Of a stretch of 64,000 bases of DNA, positions 1 to 12,584 are shown in pieces. Both the position numbers and the translations under genes were made by a program. The stretch is taken from positions 473,201 to 537,200 of the forward strand of contig CAXIUP010000292.1 in assembly GCA_964035015.1 (NCBI GenBank), written 5' to 3'. Each line of letters opens with the position of its first letter. Within the stretch, counting starts at the first letter, position 1. The notes beneath the pieces are model-generated. The model was not told the DNA's origin and searched no databases. It saw only the letters and a program-made list of their open reading frames with translations. This DNA comes from Corallium rubrum. Its lineage: Eukaryota; Cnidaria; Anthozoa; Scleralcyonacea; Coralliidae.

Positions 1-338
1 CAATATTTATTACATAATTCATTAATTCTACTATGGTCTATTACTATTTAGTATTTACTAAATTAAGTAAATTTAGTGATTTTACAACTTTAATTCCTTT
101 TATAAAGCTATAGAAAAGTAAAATAATATAAGAAGATATAAGAAGAAATTTGGTCAAAAATAAAATCTTAAAATAATATAAGAAGATATAAGAAGAAGAA
201 TATAAGAAGATTTGCCATCCTTGGTTAATACACAACAATACAATTGTTGTGTTGTGTTTCAGTTGTTTATTAGTATTATGCATCAAGCAGACTCAATAAA
301 TTATTAGTTTAGAATACTGTATACATATACAGTATGGT
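1..338. other. AT-rich non-coding flank, probably an A1 intron
   Basis: No convincing coding frame. There is a short purine-rich repeat of the form aatataagaagatataagaag around 125-210. By comparison with element B, this interval should be intron sequence upstream of the UBZ exon, separated from it by the BEL/Pao insertion. Confidence 0.4.
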
Positions 339-540
339 TGTTCTGTAGACGGTATTCCTTTTTCTAAAACTTTATTTGTACACTATTTACACGCTCTAGT
401 CTCGACTCTCGATCACAACGACAACTCATTCTCTCACGCCCACATCTAAATATAAACTCTTTGCACTTCCGCTAATTAAGCAACGTCAGAAAGACTAATA
501 AAAACTGAACGTCAACACTAATTATAGTTTCTTCATAACA
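339..540 (-). repeat. LTR (3' LTR of the minus-strand BEL/Pao element)
   Basis: 202 bp, TG...CA bounded, 201/202 identical to 6,167-6,368. Because the element reads on the minus strand, this copy is its 3' LTR. Confidence 0.95.
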
Positions 541-3500
541 TCCCCCCTCCCCACACTAGAGCGTAAGTCTCAGTGTGGTTTGGCGGTATAAATTCTCTAT
601 CGTAAACCATCTTAAACATTTAAGGGTACAATCTTATGTACTGGTCTAACGTAGGTCTTTTGTCCACATTGCACTTTAACGACGCGAGTATGTCCGTCTT
701 TTCCAGGAAACGTGTCTACGATTCGACCAAGGGACCAACGCCCTCTTGAAAGATCTGGTTGTAACACTAAAACTACATCATCCCGTTTTAAGTCGCTGAC
801 GACTTGATTCCACTTTGGCCGTGCTCGTAGCATAGGCAGGTACTCTGAAATCCATCTTCGCCATACTCGTGAGATAAGTTCCTGAACTTTTCTCCACCGT
901 TTAGTAGGATTAAACGTCGTCAATTCGGTTTCTGGAGCGAAATAACCACCCATCTGCCCATGAAGGAAGTGGTTTGGGGTAAGAGGGACATCGTCTCGAG
1001 GATCCACGGTCTGGTACGTTAATGGTCTTGAGTTAATAAGACTTTCTGCTCCAGAAAATGCTGTAATCAGTTCTTCGTCCGTAACTTCGCTGCTTCCTAA
1101 CACTCCATACACAGCCCGCTTAGCTGCTTTCACCATTATTTCATGTGCGCCACCAAAGTGCGGTGCTGCAGGAGGATTAAATCTCCATTTGACGCTTTTG
1201 TCGGCGGTAGCTTGCTTGATCTTTTTCTTATCCAACTGGTTGTAAAGTTCTTTCAGTTCATTGGCCGCTCCGACAAAGTTTGTCCCGCAATCACTCACAA
1301 TCTCTTTGGGAACACCTCTGCGACTTGTGAAACGAGTAAACGCGTTCAAAAAACTGTCTGTATCTAGTCCCCAGGCCATTTCTAGATGGACAGCCCTTAT
1401 TGATAGACAAGTAAATACGCACAGCCATCTCTTTTGACGTTTAATGCCACGTCCTTGTTTTGTTACAAACGGTCCAGCGAAATCAACTGCTGACTGGTCG
1501 AAGGGGCGATATGTGAACCGGAGTCGAACGTTTGGTAAAGGAGCCATGACCTGCTTAGCAATCTTGTTTTTCCTTCTCTTGCATTCGTTGCACGATTTCT
1601 CCCACTCTTGTATCTCTTCTCTAGCTGCTATGATCCAGTACCGCTGACTGAATTGCGCCAAAATGAAATTGATTCCTCCGGAGTGGTTGGCTTGCTCATG
1701 ATAGTATTTTACGATGAGCTTTGTTACCCAGTTTCCACGGGGTAGGATGACTGGGAACTTCGTGTCGAAAGGCAAATATTCCGCAAATTGCAAGCGACTG
1801 TTGGATCGAATAAGGCCGTTTTCATCCATTTGTAGATTTAACTTGATTAACTGACTATTCGTAGGCAGGGTTCGTCCATTAACCAGCGATTTATACTCTT
1901 CTGGATAGGCTTGTTTCTGTGCCTCTTTGATGATTGCTTCTTGGACATCATTTATTTCTTCTGGTTTCAGTTCTGCGCTAAATGTTTTGTCGACACCATT
2001 GCGCTGCATGTTGTGCAATACTCGGATCACCCTGGCATGGATGTGGACTAATCTTGTCCAACTTGAAAATCGTTTTTTAGACCTTGTGTCGGGTTTGCGA
2101 TTTCCTTGGTTGGCACTGACTTGGCCAGTAGCGAAGTGGCGTCGGCTGTTGATTTCTTACTTGGTGATTTTGCTTCCAGTTTCTCCCGTCGAGTTGTCTG
2201 GACCTTCATCTTGGGCCATTCATCTCGGTCTTTCTGCAACCACTCGGGTCCTATCCACCACAGTGCATTTTCGACTAACTGATTCGGAGTAACACCTCTA
2301 GTGCATAGATCGGCAGGGTTCTGATCGCTGGGAACATGCTGCCACTGTGACGGCTCCGTGTACATTTGCACCTCCCCAATTCGATTGGCCCCGAATGAAC
2401 GAAAATCTCTTCCTCTTCCGCGGATCCACCATAGCACGTCCATGCTGTAGGTAACCTCTTTCATAGGTAACTCCAAAACCTTAACGATCGATTGGGTTAA
2501 ACGTAACCCCAATATAGCAGCCATAAGTTCTAGTCTAGGTATTGTCGTCGGTGTCAACGGTGCAACCTTGCTTTTGGACGCAATCATTCTACTTGTAACT
2601 GTACCATCTTCATAACTGTGACGGAGATATGCTACGGCTCCATACGCTTCTTGGGATGCGTCGACGAAAGTTATCACTTGTGTTGACGAAATAGATTTAA
2701 GTTCGCGTAGTTTCCGTTGCACTTTGACGTTTCCCAAGGCAGATAATTGGTCAAACCAACGGTAAATCTCGTTAGCAATTTCATCAGCTACTGGCTCATC
2801 CCAATCATATCCTCTGGACCAAAGTTCTTGGAGAAGGATTTTGGCTCTGACGACAACTGGACTGACGAAACCAAGGGGGTCAAACACGGTGGCTATCTTC
2901 TTCAAAACGTTACGTTTAGTGATCTTTAACTCAGAGGACACAGGTGCTGTGGGAAGTGTAAGTACGTCATCTGTGCTATTCCACGAAAGACCCAAAGTCT
3001 TGGTAATGGGAACTTGACCATCGTTGATGTTGAACTCTGTAGCTCGATCTTCCACTGGGATGGCTGCCATGACCTTTGACGAGTTTGAGATCCACTTTCT
3101 GGCTTGCATTCCGGCTAGACTCCAAAGTCCATTCAATTGTTGGTAGAGTTAAATTCCTTGTTCCTCCTCTGCAACACTGTCGAGCGAATCATCCATGTAC
3201 GTGGACTTCAATACTGTCTCCGCAGCGGATGGGTATAAGGTTTGATGGCGTCGAGCATTTTCTTGTGAAACGAACTGAGCCTCCATTGGTGCAGAATTCT
3301 TACCGAATACGACTCTGGTAAACTCGAACTCTTCAGGGTCTTCATCAGTATTCAGGTCTCTCCACAAGATACGGAAATAGGGCCGGTCTTTCTTCTCTAT
3401 CTCGATCTGGAGGAACATTTCTTTAATATCGCAGGCTAGGGCAATCGGGTTGCGACGGAAACGAATCAGCACATCGAAGAGATCCCTTTGAAGCTTTGGA

Positions 3501-6145
3501 CCTGCGTGAATGACATCATTGAGAGACAGTCCCTCGCACTTAGCAGAGCAGTCAAAGACAATCCTGACTTTCGTAGTCGACTTGTCCATTCGGACGATCG
3601 GAAAATGAGGCAAGTACCAAACTTCCGGTGGTGGTTCTTCGTTTGGAGGGATTTTGCGCAGATAGCCTTTCTTAACGTAATCTTCGATGGTTCTCTGGTA
3701 TTCAGCGGCGGTGAACTCGTTCTGTTTCAAATTCCTCTCGGTGCTTTTAAGGCGGGAAATTGCTTGTTGACGATTGTCGGGAAGCTTTGGCTTATCTTCT
3801 TTCCAGGGAACAGATATCTGGTATCTTCCTTCTTCACAATGCAGGGACTTCTTAACTAGGTCTAAAGCTGTCATCTCGTCCTCTGTCATAACACTTGCTT
3901 CTCTAGTTGTTGTCCCGCAACTCTCGATCTCCCAGAAACGTTTCAGGCTTTGATCTATATCGCAACAAGTTCCGTCCGAGATGGAAGTTGTCTGTCTTGA
4001 TAAAAAAGTGCGGATGACGTGTGACCTCTTGTCAGACGATGATCTGGTTTCTGGTGCTCCTATGCAAGTCCAACCGAGGGGTCCACGGCGGGCCACAGGT
4101 CCTCCATTTGGTGCTTGGATGTCGACCATAGAAAAGTGTAGATCAGCGTTGTCTACTCCGATAAGCATGTCGATAATCCCATCTTTGGCTGGTTTGGGAA
4201 AATCACACGGTCCTAGGTGTGGCCATTGACTTTGGCGCGTTGCCCAGTCTTCTACGCGGTAGTTTCCTGTCACCTTTCTTGGACACGTTCTAACTTTAAT
4301 TTCTTTGCTAAACTGACCATCCAGACTTTCTATTACCACAGCCACAGGCATTGATTCGAATGTCTCCACGGAGTCGTTGAGGACATGTACTTTAACTTTT
4401 TCATACGGTTCTTGTATTCCTAATACCCCGGAAACTTCTTCGTTTAGGAATGTCTCATTTGAAGCGTCATCAAGAATGGCATTTGCCTTGACTTTCTTTT
4501 CATTGGCTTTGATCCACACTGGAATAGTTCTCAGCGAATAGGTCTCCGATGCATCTTTGTTACTGGTTGTTAGGGAAAGTTTAGGTGTGGAAGTTCCTTC
4601 CCCCTCCCGTGCAGGCATACTGGGGGGATCAACTTCCTTTCGGGTTTTTTCTGCTAGTGGTTGTTTCATCGCTTTTTTGGTAGGGTCGTGCAACAAACTA
4701 TGATGAGTGAGTTGGCAATCGTTGACGTTGCATTTCTGGGATCTTCTACAATCTTTACCTTGATGATCGTTACCAAGACAACGGAAACATAATCTTCTTT
4801 CTTTTGCGAACTGCCATCGCTCATCTACTTTCATATGACGGTATTGTTTACATCTCCAAATCCTGTGGTCATCTTCACGGCAGCATTCACATGATCGGTT
4901 TCCGAAAGGGGGGTCCTTATTTCGTTCTCCAATTGACGCAAACGAATTTCTGGATTTGTATCTGTCGTTCCTTGGCCGGGAATATGTGTTGTCTACGCCA
5001 GGCGTTTGCTGAAAACCATGCGCCATCTCCAGCGCTTCTATTCGGATTCTTGCTTCTTCTTTTAGCCAGTCTCTAAGGCTTACCACTGATTGCTCGCGGT
5101 CGTTCTCGCCTAGCCATCTACTGTACATTTCTAAGTGTCGATCGGATAACTTTTTCACAAGTAAACTGTGTAGAGATCCGGCTCCCAGTTCACCTTGACG
5201 GTTTTCCGCTTTTAACTTCACTACGGTAACACGCACTAAATCGGCAAAGCGCTCGAACTCTTTAACGTCGTTTGTTCGGATTTGTGACATCTTCTCAAGC
5301 TGGTCCATATATGCTCTTAACTGTCGCTTCTGGCCACCAAATTTCGATTTTAATATGCTCTTCGCCTCTTCGTATTCCACGCTAGTGACACCCAATCCTC
5401 TAATCGCCTCCAAAGCTACTCCAGACAAACTTTGACGCAGTCTAGCCATTTTAATATTTACTGGCTCGTCGGAACAATCGACTAAACTTTCGAATAGCAT
5501 CCAAAACTCTTCAAATTTCGCTTTATCTCCATCGAAGCTAGGAACTTTCAACGGTTTCAAACGAGTGTTGATTTTAACCGACGTAGCGGCTTCGCCTGTC
5601 TTCTTGGCATTGTTTTGACTGTCATTACTTGGTAAAACTATAGGCACACTATCGCTATTGGCTTCACTGTTGTCTTGCGATTCTGCTTCATGTGTTTTTG
5701 AGCTTGCGCTCAAGTATCTAGCTTTGATATAATGTTGTGCGTCTTCGATTGTTTTTGCGATTTCTGTCTCAAGAGAGTCGGATTCTTTGGTCGATTCTAT
5801 ATGCTTTAGCGATTCTCCCGCTGAGAGATCATGTCGACTTAATGCGTCTAACACTTCTTGCGTCGCTTCTAATTCACTCCATAACTGTTCTACTCTGCTT
5901 TCAACTTCAGGTATCACCGACGCGTCCGATAAGCATAGCTTTTCTACGTGATGTCTTAGTTTGGTGAGCTTAGATTTAAGAGCGCGTTTGTTTCTTTTCA
6001 AAGAGAGAAACTCGTCACCTTGCGAAACTTGTTGTTGAATAATTTGACTGTCCTCCAACGAGACGTCATTGTTCTCTACGATGTTTTCATTACTTTCCTC
6101 GGTTTCCATAACGATAACGAATACTATAACTGTATCACGGTGTAA

Positions 6146-6163
6146 GTCCTGGCAGGATCGCCA
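6146..6163 (-). other. Probable primer-binding site of the BEL/Pao element
   Basis: Three bases inside the 5' LTR the minus strand reads TGGCGATCCTGCCAGGAC. It begins with the TGG expected for pairing with a tRNA 3' CCA end. The cognate tRNA was not identified. Confidence 0.55.
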
Positions 6164-6166
6164 TAA

Positions 6167-6368
6167 TGTTCTGTAGACGGTATTCCTTTTTCTAAAACTT
6201 TATTTGTACACTATTTACACGCTCTAGTCTCGACTCTCGATCACAACAACAACTCATTCTCTCACGCCCACATCTAAATATAAACTCTTTGCACTTCCGC
6301 TAATTAAGCAACGTCAGAAAGACTAATAAAAACTGAACGTCAACACTAATTATAGTTTCTTCATAACA
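6167..6368 (-). repeat. LTR (5' LTR of the minus-strand BEL/Pao element)
   Basis: 202 bp, TG...CA bounded, one mismatch to the copy at 339-540. Confidence 0.95.
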
Positions 6369-6418
6369 TCGGTCATACCTTTCTTTAATTCTGTTTTAGA
6401 ATGGTTGCTCTTATGCAG

Positions 6419-8073
6419 AAGCTCCAACAGTTGCTTGTTTAAACTGTGGGCAACAGATTGCATTGACACAAATTAAGGAGCATACCAGCATTTGTTCAAA
6501 GTAAGTAAGGTTTCTTGCTATTATTTTATTTGTAAACAAAATTTTTGTATTAACCCTTCCCAGTTCCCATCTCGTTGTTGTAACTTCTAGCATTTTTCTC
6601 TACTTTTGCTTTACCTTTTCTGTGTATTTTTTCACACTTCTCATTGGCCTATTAATTATGTAAATATACTTTATAGTGGCAGTTTTATTATAATATTTTT
6701 CACTTTGATTATGTCAGTGTGAAATCATAGGTTACATGTATATTATAAAAATGTTTATTATATATTTTTTGTGGATACATACAAGATATGTCTATACCTG
6801 CAGAATACTGTAGTATTTTGACCTGAGCTTTTACATGCATTCTAAGTGTACATGTATCCACTGTATAATCAGGGCGTCAGTTATATTTTGGTTATTGGGG
6901 GGGGCACTCCAAGTAACTTTAAATAAAAACTACACAAAGTACATCACACAAATGGACAGCTGACAGCACGAAGCGCGGGCATATGATCCCTGTTGCTTTT
7001 ATTTGTTTTAGAAATTATTGTAATATATACCAAGCAGTAATACGTTGTGCTATAATGCTATTAAACAACCAAAGTTTGTGTCTCAAGTGATTAAGTGACT
7101 TTTTTGCTACCTTAGTTCTCCTCCGAATTATTGGGGGGGCACAGGCCCCTCCACCCACCCCCCTATAACTGGCCTCTTGTGTATAATAATAGTACTTTCA
7201 CATGTACTGTAATTCACTATAATTGATTTATATTTGCAAGGTTTTACCAAATACTGTATGTATTTGTTGGGGTTTGCTGTGTGAGAAGGGATATCATTTC
7301 CCATACCAGGCATAACCTATTGGAAGAAAAAAGTACGGCCTGACCATCACCAGACTCCATAACAAAAGTCACAAAAATAAAAACAAAACCTTACTGTACC
7401 ATAAACATAAAGCAAGATTTTGCTGATTAAAAGAATTTCAATAGGTCATGTATGGGATATTATATCTCTTTCCACACAGCAAATCAAATACGTACATGTA
7501 CTTGTATAATTATGTGAAACCATACAAATATCCAATTATAAATTACTGTACAGTATATGTGTACAGTAATGTAATTATGCATTGTATACAAACATACATG
7601 TAAGAGCATACAGTTCAAATCTTCAAAATTATGACAGGTTTTGCTTGCATTTTTTATTTTTGTTGAAGTAACGGAGTCTGGTTATGGTCAGGACATTTCT
7701 ATTTACATATATATTTCTTCTTAATCACATAGGCCTAAAGAGCCAGAGCAAGTTCCTGAAAGTGAAGCCACTGTGGTAATTATGCTACCTGAAATGTAGG
7801 AATTGGTGCATTTGGATCCTCAGCTTCTGTATACTGTATCTTCTTGTAATCCCTAGTAGCATAAGACAGTCATTTTGTTATAGAAGCCAAGTGGTTATAC
7901 TATTTAGTATTTACAATTATTACTGTGCCTTTAGGTATCCAATACAGCTGATGTCCTTTATGACATGTTTCCCATACTTCCAAAGCAACAAGTATTATCT
8001 ACACTTACAGCTTGTGACGGAAATGTTGACGATGCTGCTTTGAAGATTCTTATGAACAGCAGTAGTGATTCCA
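6419..8073 (+). pseudogene. A1 ubiquitin-ligase-like gene remnant: UBZ and CUE exons
   Basis: Three phase-compatible exons with AG/GT borders. Exon 6,419-6,500 encodes a finger C-x2-C-x11-H-x3-C, the spacing of Rad18-type UBZ4 ubiquitin-binding fingers. Exon 7,733-7,775 is an acidic linker. Exon 7,935-8,073 encodes a CUE-like helix bundle with the diagnostic MFP triplet and a later Ala-rich helix, ending at a gtgagt donor. The same UBZ-linker-CUE order occurs in element B (33,142-34,513), where a HECT domain follows. Here no HECT N-lobe or C-lobe can be found before the integrase gene, so the product would lack the catalytic domain. Upstream exons are off the window. What I see is exon structure and motifs; ubiquitin binding is inferred from family knowledge. 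Confidence 0.65.
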
Positions 8074-8281
8074 GTGAGTACAACATTAATGTAACATGCC
8101 ACTGTAATACGTGTAAGATAAAAGATGTTAATATACAGTAAATTTCTGATAATAGGCCTGGGGGTTATGCTTTTTTCACAGGACTAATTATCTGGGCATA
8201 CCTGTTATGTACAGTACAGTGTCCAGTATATCTTGGAAGGCTTATTGTTGCCCCCCTGTTAAATATTCTGAAAGAAACACT

Positions 8282-8523
8282 GATCAAAAATATTACATGC
8301 ACATGTATATAAATTGTCTGATCCTTCTAATGTATACTTTATTGGTGATGATGAGTTGCTTCTTGATACTTTCTTGAGTGATACAAGACGATATAGAAAT
8401 GGACACATTAGACCAAGTGGTTCAAGTACAGCATCATCCTCTGCAATAAGCTCCTCTTGTTGTGCAGCATCATCCTCCATTGATGATGGTGACATTGCCA
8501 TAGCTAGTAATTATGCAAGATAA
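8282..8523 (+). other. Unassigned short reading frame
   Basis: An open stretch of about 70 codons ends at 8,523 (serine-rich, with an acidic D/E start). The minus strand is open over much of the same interval. I recognise neither translation, and no clear splice acceptor precedes it. It lies between the A1 CUE exon and the Penelope-like insertion. Confidence 0.2.
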
Positions 8524-8604
8524 CTTTCTCCAGGGATTTCATTAACTTTGAAAGTAGCAGGCTCACTTGAATAAGTAGACAGTTGAACTCATTATGAATA
8601 TATA

Positions 8605-8936
8605 TATATATTTATTTATTTATTTATTAAGTGAAAAAGCTGTCGCTACTCGAGTTTCACGCTTACACGCGATCGTCAGGCAACTGACAGACTCGATCTA
8701 GTTAAACTCTATTTACATGATGAAACGAGGTGTCGTGTTACGTGTCTACATTTACTAAAGAGTTCAGAGCGTCTGTTCAGTAGTTCATGTTTCCGGTCCT
8801 TCAGTAAGATTAGTTTTTCTTCCAAGCACAAGTTACACCTTCGCGAGCCGATTTTGTATGCGGGAATTTTCTTTCTTAGCGACCAATTTATCTTGAACGC
8901 GCGCTTAGAATCATTCAATTTCCAAATATACTTTGT
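8605..8936 (-). repeat. Inverted copy of the Penelope-like 3' end
   Basis: Reverse complement of 9,808-9,927 joined to 11,318-11,517 with very few differences. It shows the uninterrupted sequence at the nested insertion site (GGAAG, five A, CTAATC). Confidence 0.85.
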
Positions 8937-9927
8937 GATAGCTGCCACCACCTCCGGAAGATTAGCAGACAAGGCGCGCAAAGATCTGATCCAAATCTTC
9001 GCAAATTTCGGCCTGAAAATCACGGCCGGTGCTAACCTGAAACGCGTAAATTTCCTCGACATAACGTTTGACCTAACTGACGGTACGTACAAACCATACA
9101 GAAAACCTAACGACGAACCACTTTACGTTAACCGACTATCTAACCACCCTCCCTCCATACTATGCCAACTACCATTATCAATCAACAAACGCATCAACAA
9201 ACTCTCATGCGACAAACGAACATTCGACGCCGCCGCACCGCTCTACAACGACGCCTTAAAACACAGCAACTTTGACACAAACCTCACATACGAACCACCC
9301 GCGCAGAACGGAAACGACTACTCTAACTATAACCATCAACGAAAACGGAACAGACAACGCAACGCTATTTGGTACAACCCACCTTTTAGTAAGAACGTTC
9401 AAACGAACATAGGACGAGACTTTCTATCACTACTTGACAAACACTTCCCCCCTTCCAACAAACTATATAGCATATTCAACCGACATACTGTACGAGTCAG
9501 TTACAGCTGCCTGCCTAACATGAAATCTTTTATTTCCCAACACAACAACAAAATACTCAACCAACACACCAAACAACAAACGAACACTCAAAACACAAAC
9601 GAATGCAACTGCAGACGACCAGACGCATGCCCGGTCGAGAAGATATGCCTGTCAGAAAGCGTGGTCTACCAAGCTGATGTTACCACAGTTGACAACAATG
9701 AGACGAAATCGTACGTAGGCGTAACGGGCGGACCATTGAAGAACAGATACCGAAACCACGCAAAGTCGTTTTCATACAGAAAATACGCCGATGAAACGGA
9801 ACTGTCAAAGTATATTTGGAAATTGAATGATTCTAAGCGTGCGTTCAAGATAAATTGGTCGCTAAGAAAGAAAATTCCCGCCTACAAAATCGGCTCGCGA
9901 AGGTGTAACTTGTGCTTGGAAGAAAAA

Positions 9928-11317
9928 TAGGCATGTCCAGACATGCATGTATCTACTGCGTCAATCATGCCTATAGCTACTATGGTAAAAACAATGCTGT
10001 AATTACTGTATGTACTTGTAGTGACCTTGTATTCAGAGCTGAACAAGATTTTTGTCAAGATTGTCAATGCTAGCCATGCTGTGTTTTTAAGAAAGGAACT
10101 CAGAGTAAAGCCATTAAAGCACAGGAGGCTGAGCACTAACAGCTCTACTCATATCATGTGCATCAGGTCACCCATTCAAATACTAACTCAATCAAATTAG
10201 GCTTTACTTCGGTCCTCGTCGTGAGAGACAGTGTGATCATAGCTTGACTATTAAAGCTATGGTACTATTTAAAACCTATGGTAATAAAGTATGGTTGTTG
10301 TAAAGTTTAGTAGGCCAATCAAATTTTAATACAGTATATACATCAACAACAGCTCACAAAATTTGACTAATAAAGTATTTAAATAACTTTGTTACAACAA
10401 TTTGTCAAATAATTATAATGCAATCCAGTTGGTATCTGAAGTAGGACTGCTGTAAAGTTTAGAAATAATGAAGTTGTGAACGAAGATCTCCAGCAATTGT
10501 CATCAAAATTATGAAAGCAACTATACATTAATTGTTCTTCAAGATCGAGTAGACATATACATGTACTGTATATGCATGCATGCAGTAAAAGGTAGAATAA
10601 ATGTTTGGCATTCATGACACAAATTTTTGCATGACATTGACATTACTGCAGCATACAATTTAATTACCCCATTATTATTCATTATAACTATAAAGCCTTG
10701 CCGTTTCGCACTCTCTACATAGCCTGTCACTGACATTTGACTATTGTACAATGTTATTTAATAGCATAATAATTTCGCTCATGAACCACCACAGGTTTTG
10801 CACATTGTTGCTTGATCATGAAGCTAGTTTTGTTTTCTTAGAAGAAAATTCCATTTCTGTTCAGCAATGCACAGCCTTGTCAGGTTACAAAGCTCGATCT
10901 GACTGCTGAATACATGTAAACATGTTGGTCATATAAACTGCTTCGTCTGAATTTGAAATTGTCCAAAGAAAAACGTATCATTCCAACGTCTATAGTACAC
11001 CACACTTAATTGACAACGTTCATACTTAAGATACTTACTAAGCTTGTAAAACTTCTATTCTTGAAATAAATATCACGCTCCCTGAATATCTCACTCAATA
11101 AACTCCATGCTGCCATAGCATTGACTTACATGAAGTACTACATTTATAATTTTGGCTTCGGTGGTTTGTCGTGAGTCAATCGTTGAATTCTATGTTTTGA
11201 TTGGCTCCGAGGGCATTCTATTGTTAACTTAACTTAACTTAACTTAACTTAACTTAACTTAACTTAACTTAACTTAACAGCGCGACAACATTATATCTAC
11301 TGCTTCGCAGTAGATAC
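9928..11317 (-). mobile_element. Helentron-associated non-autonomous element (HINE/DINE-like)
   Basis: A 1,390-bp insertion, proven by the uninterrupted inverted copy at 8,605-8,936. On the minus strand the 5' end is TGTATCTACTGCG, and its 13-bp complement CGCAGTAGATACA sits inside the 3' end (9,948-9,960) rather than at the tip. The last bases form a stem-loop, GCATGTC-TG-GACATGC, just before the end. Asymmetric inverted repeats, a short 3' hairpin, insertion in a T/A run and a microsatellite, here (TTAAC)n at 11,229-11,277, are the combination described for Helentron-type elements. No Rep/helicase coding is present, so it is non-autonomous. Confidence 0.72.
11229..11277. repeat. (TTAAC)n microsatellite
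   Basis: About ten uninterrupted 5-bp units inside the Helentron-type element, near its 5' end. Confidence 0.95.
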
Positions 11318-11593
11318 AAAAACTAATCTTACTGAAGGACCGGAAACATGAACTACTGAACAGACGCTCTGAACTCTTTAGTAAATGTAGACACATAACA
11401 CGACACCTCGTTTCATTATGTAAATAGAGTTTAACTAGATCGAGTCTGTCAGTTGCCTGACGATCGCGTGTAAGCGTGAAACTCGAGTAGCGACAGCTTT
11501 TCACTTAATAAATAAATATTCGCTCTACCTATAATGGTATTGAGCGCTCTAAAACCTTTTGCCAACTGTGTGACTTTGTTACATATTCTTCTT

Positions 11594-11596
<3 letters not shown>

Positions 11597-11660
<64 letters not shown>
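11597..11660. repeat. (TA)n microsatellite
   Basis: About 64 bp of pure TA dinucleotide directly after the Penelope-like region. Confidence 0.95.
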
Positions 11661-11663
<3 letters not shown>

Positions 11664-11767
11664 ATACTTGTGCCTTTATCCGGGTGATAACAGTGGGCAA
11701 CAAAAACGATATGTCCTGTTCCTGCACTGGGAGCCGTCAAACATGAAAAAGGCACAAGTATGTGATA
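11659..11767. repeat. Short inverted repeat
   Basis: TATCACATACTTGTGCC at 11,659 is matched by its exact reverse complement ending at about 11,767, with a loop of ~75 bp. It may be a small foldback element; no target duplication was recognised. Confidence 0.6.
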
Positions 11768-12007
11768 AACAGGTTATCACATTCGTGCCATGGTCATATT
11801 AGTTTTTATCGCCGTTTATTGATAAAACTGATATCACCTCACCCCTCATGTGTTAAGTAACACCAATATTTTTTCAGGTACTGTACATAAAATTATAAAC
11901 TCACAGTAATCAGTTTGAGTGTACAGTGTGCAGATAGTTTGAGTGTACAGTAACACCTCCTGTCGTCATGTTATAACCACCTGGAGTACTACAGGTGTAT
12001 ATGTACT

Positions 12008-12106
12008 ATTTACAGAATGAGTGGCTGTTCAGTATCGGGGTATACAGACACGAGGCAAAGCCGAGTGCCTGTATCCCGATACAGAACGGACACGAATTCT
12101 GTAAAT
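12008..12106. repeat. Palindromic foldback repeat (MITE-like)
   Basis: An interrupted palindrome: ATTTACAGAAT...ATTCTGTAAAT outside and GTATCGGG...CCCGATAC inside. The remaining sequence between 11,767 and 12,584 shows no gene. Confidence 0.6.
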
Positions 12107-12584
12107 TACTTCTAAAATGCCTATTTAGGTAGCTAACCAAAAGTACATCCTGTTAACAGCTGATAAAGCTTCGAGGTAAGGTTAAATAGGCTATGATTAT
12201 TAAATTAGTGATGTGAGGATGCGCTTTAATATAATATTAGTCTCACATTTTCTATTCTAAGTGACGTGGCATAAATAGCCTTACTGATCGTCATTTGTTA
12301 TTCAACAAATGTTGTTGCCTTGGTGGGCAACAAATGTTTGCATCTTCATCTTGTATGAGGACGCTACCAGCGTACCTCTCTCAAGATAGTTGAATGTGAA
12401 GTGTCTGCACACTTGCTACAGAACTGATATGATCAGTGTCATGATGACAAGGGGTGTTATTGTACACTCGAACTATCATGATTACTGTTAGTTTATAATT
12501 TTATTTATAGTACCTGGAAAAATATCAGTGTTACTTGGCATTAGAATGAATTAAAATAACCATGGTATTTTATATCAAATCTGC

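Larger units (their letters stand above)
339..6368 (-). mobile_element. BEL/Pao LTR retrotransposon, fossil, minus strand
   Basis: Two 202-bp direct repeats bound the element. Parts in 5' to 3' order on the minus strand: a Gag-like region with a DUF1759-type domain, paired Cys/His knuckles, a DUF1758-type aspartic protease, reverse transcriptase with a YMDD box, RNase H, and an integrase with zinc-binding region, DDE core and a C-terminal DUF5641-like domain. This protease-RT-RNaseH-integrase order and these domains define BEL/Pao. It looks nearly whole but broken, with about two interruptions of the coding region. The terminal repeats differ at only one base, so insertion was recent relative to its neighbours. 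It lies in an intron of the A1 ligase-type gene. I see no clean target duplication. Confidence 0.93.
8601..11517 (+). mobile_element. Penelope-like retroelement with an inverted 3' end, split by a nested insertion
   Basis: The central frame (about 8,937-9,927) reads as the C-terminal part of a Penelope-type reverse transcriptase followed by a GIY-YIG endonuclease (YVGVTGGPLKNRYRNH at about 9,706-9,756) with Cys-rich segments before and after. The 3' end occurs twice in opposite orientations: plus strand at 9,808-9,927 continuing at 11,318-11,517, and reversed at about 8,605-8,936. Both outer edges end in TAAATAAA/TTTATTTA runs. Inverted or partial terminal copies are typical of Penelope-like elements. 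The upstream reverse transcriptase core is missing, so this copy is truncated. The 1,390-bp interruption is a separate element. Confidence 0.75.

Noticed and set aside
334-6373. A target duplication for the BEL/Pao element
   Set aside because: Flanks (atggt and tcggt) match at only three positions, too weak to claim.
11534-11746. Open frames through the TA dinucleotide run (poly Ile-Tyr)
   Set aside because: Microsatellite artefact on both strands.
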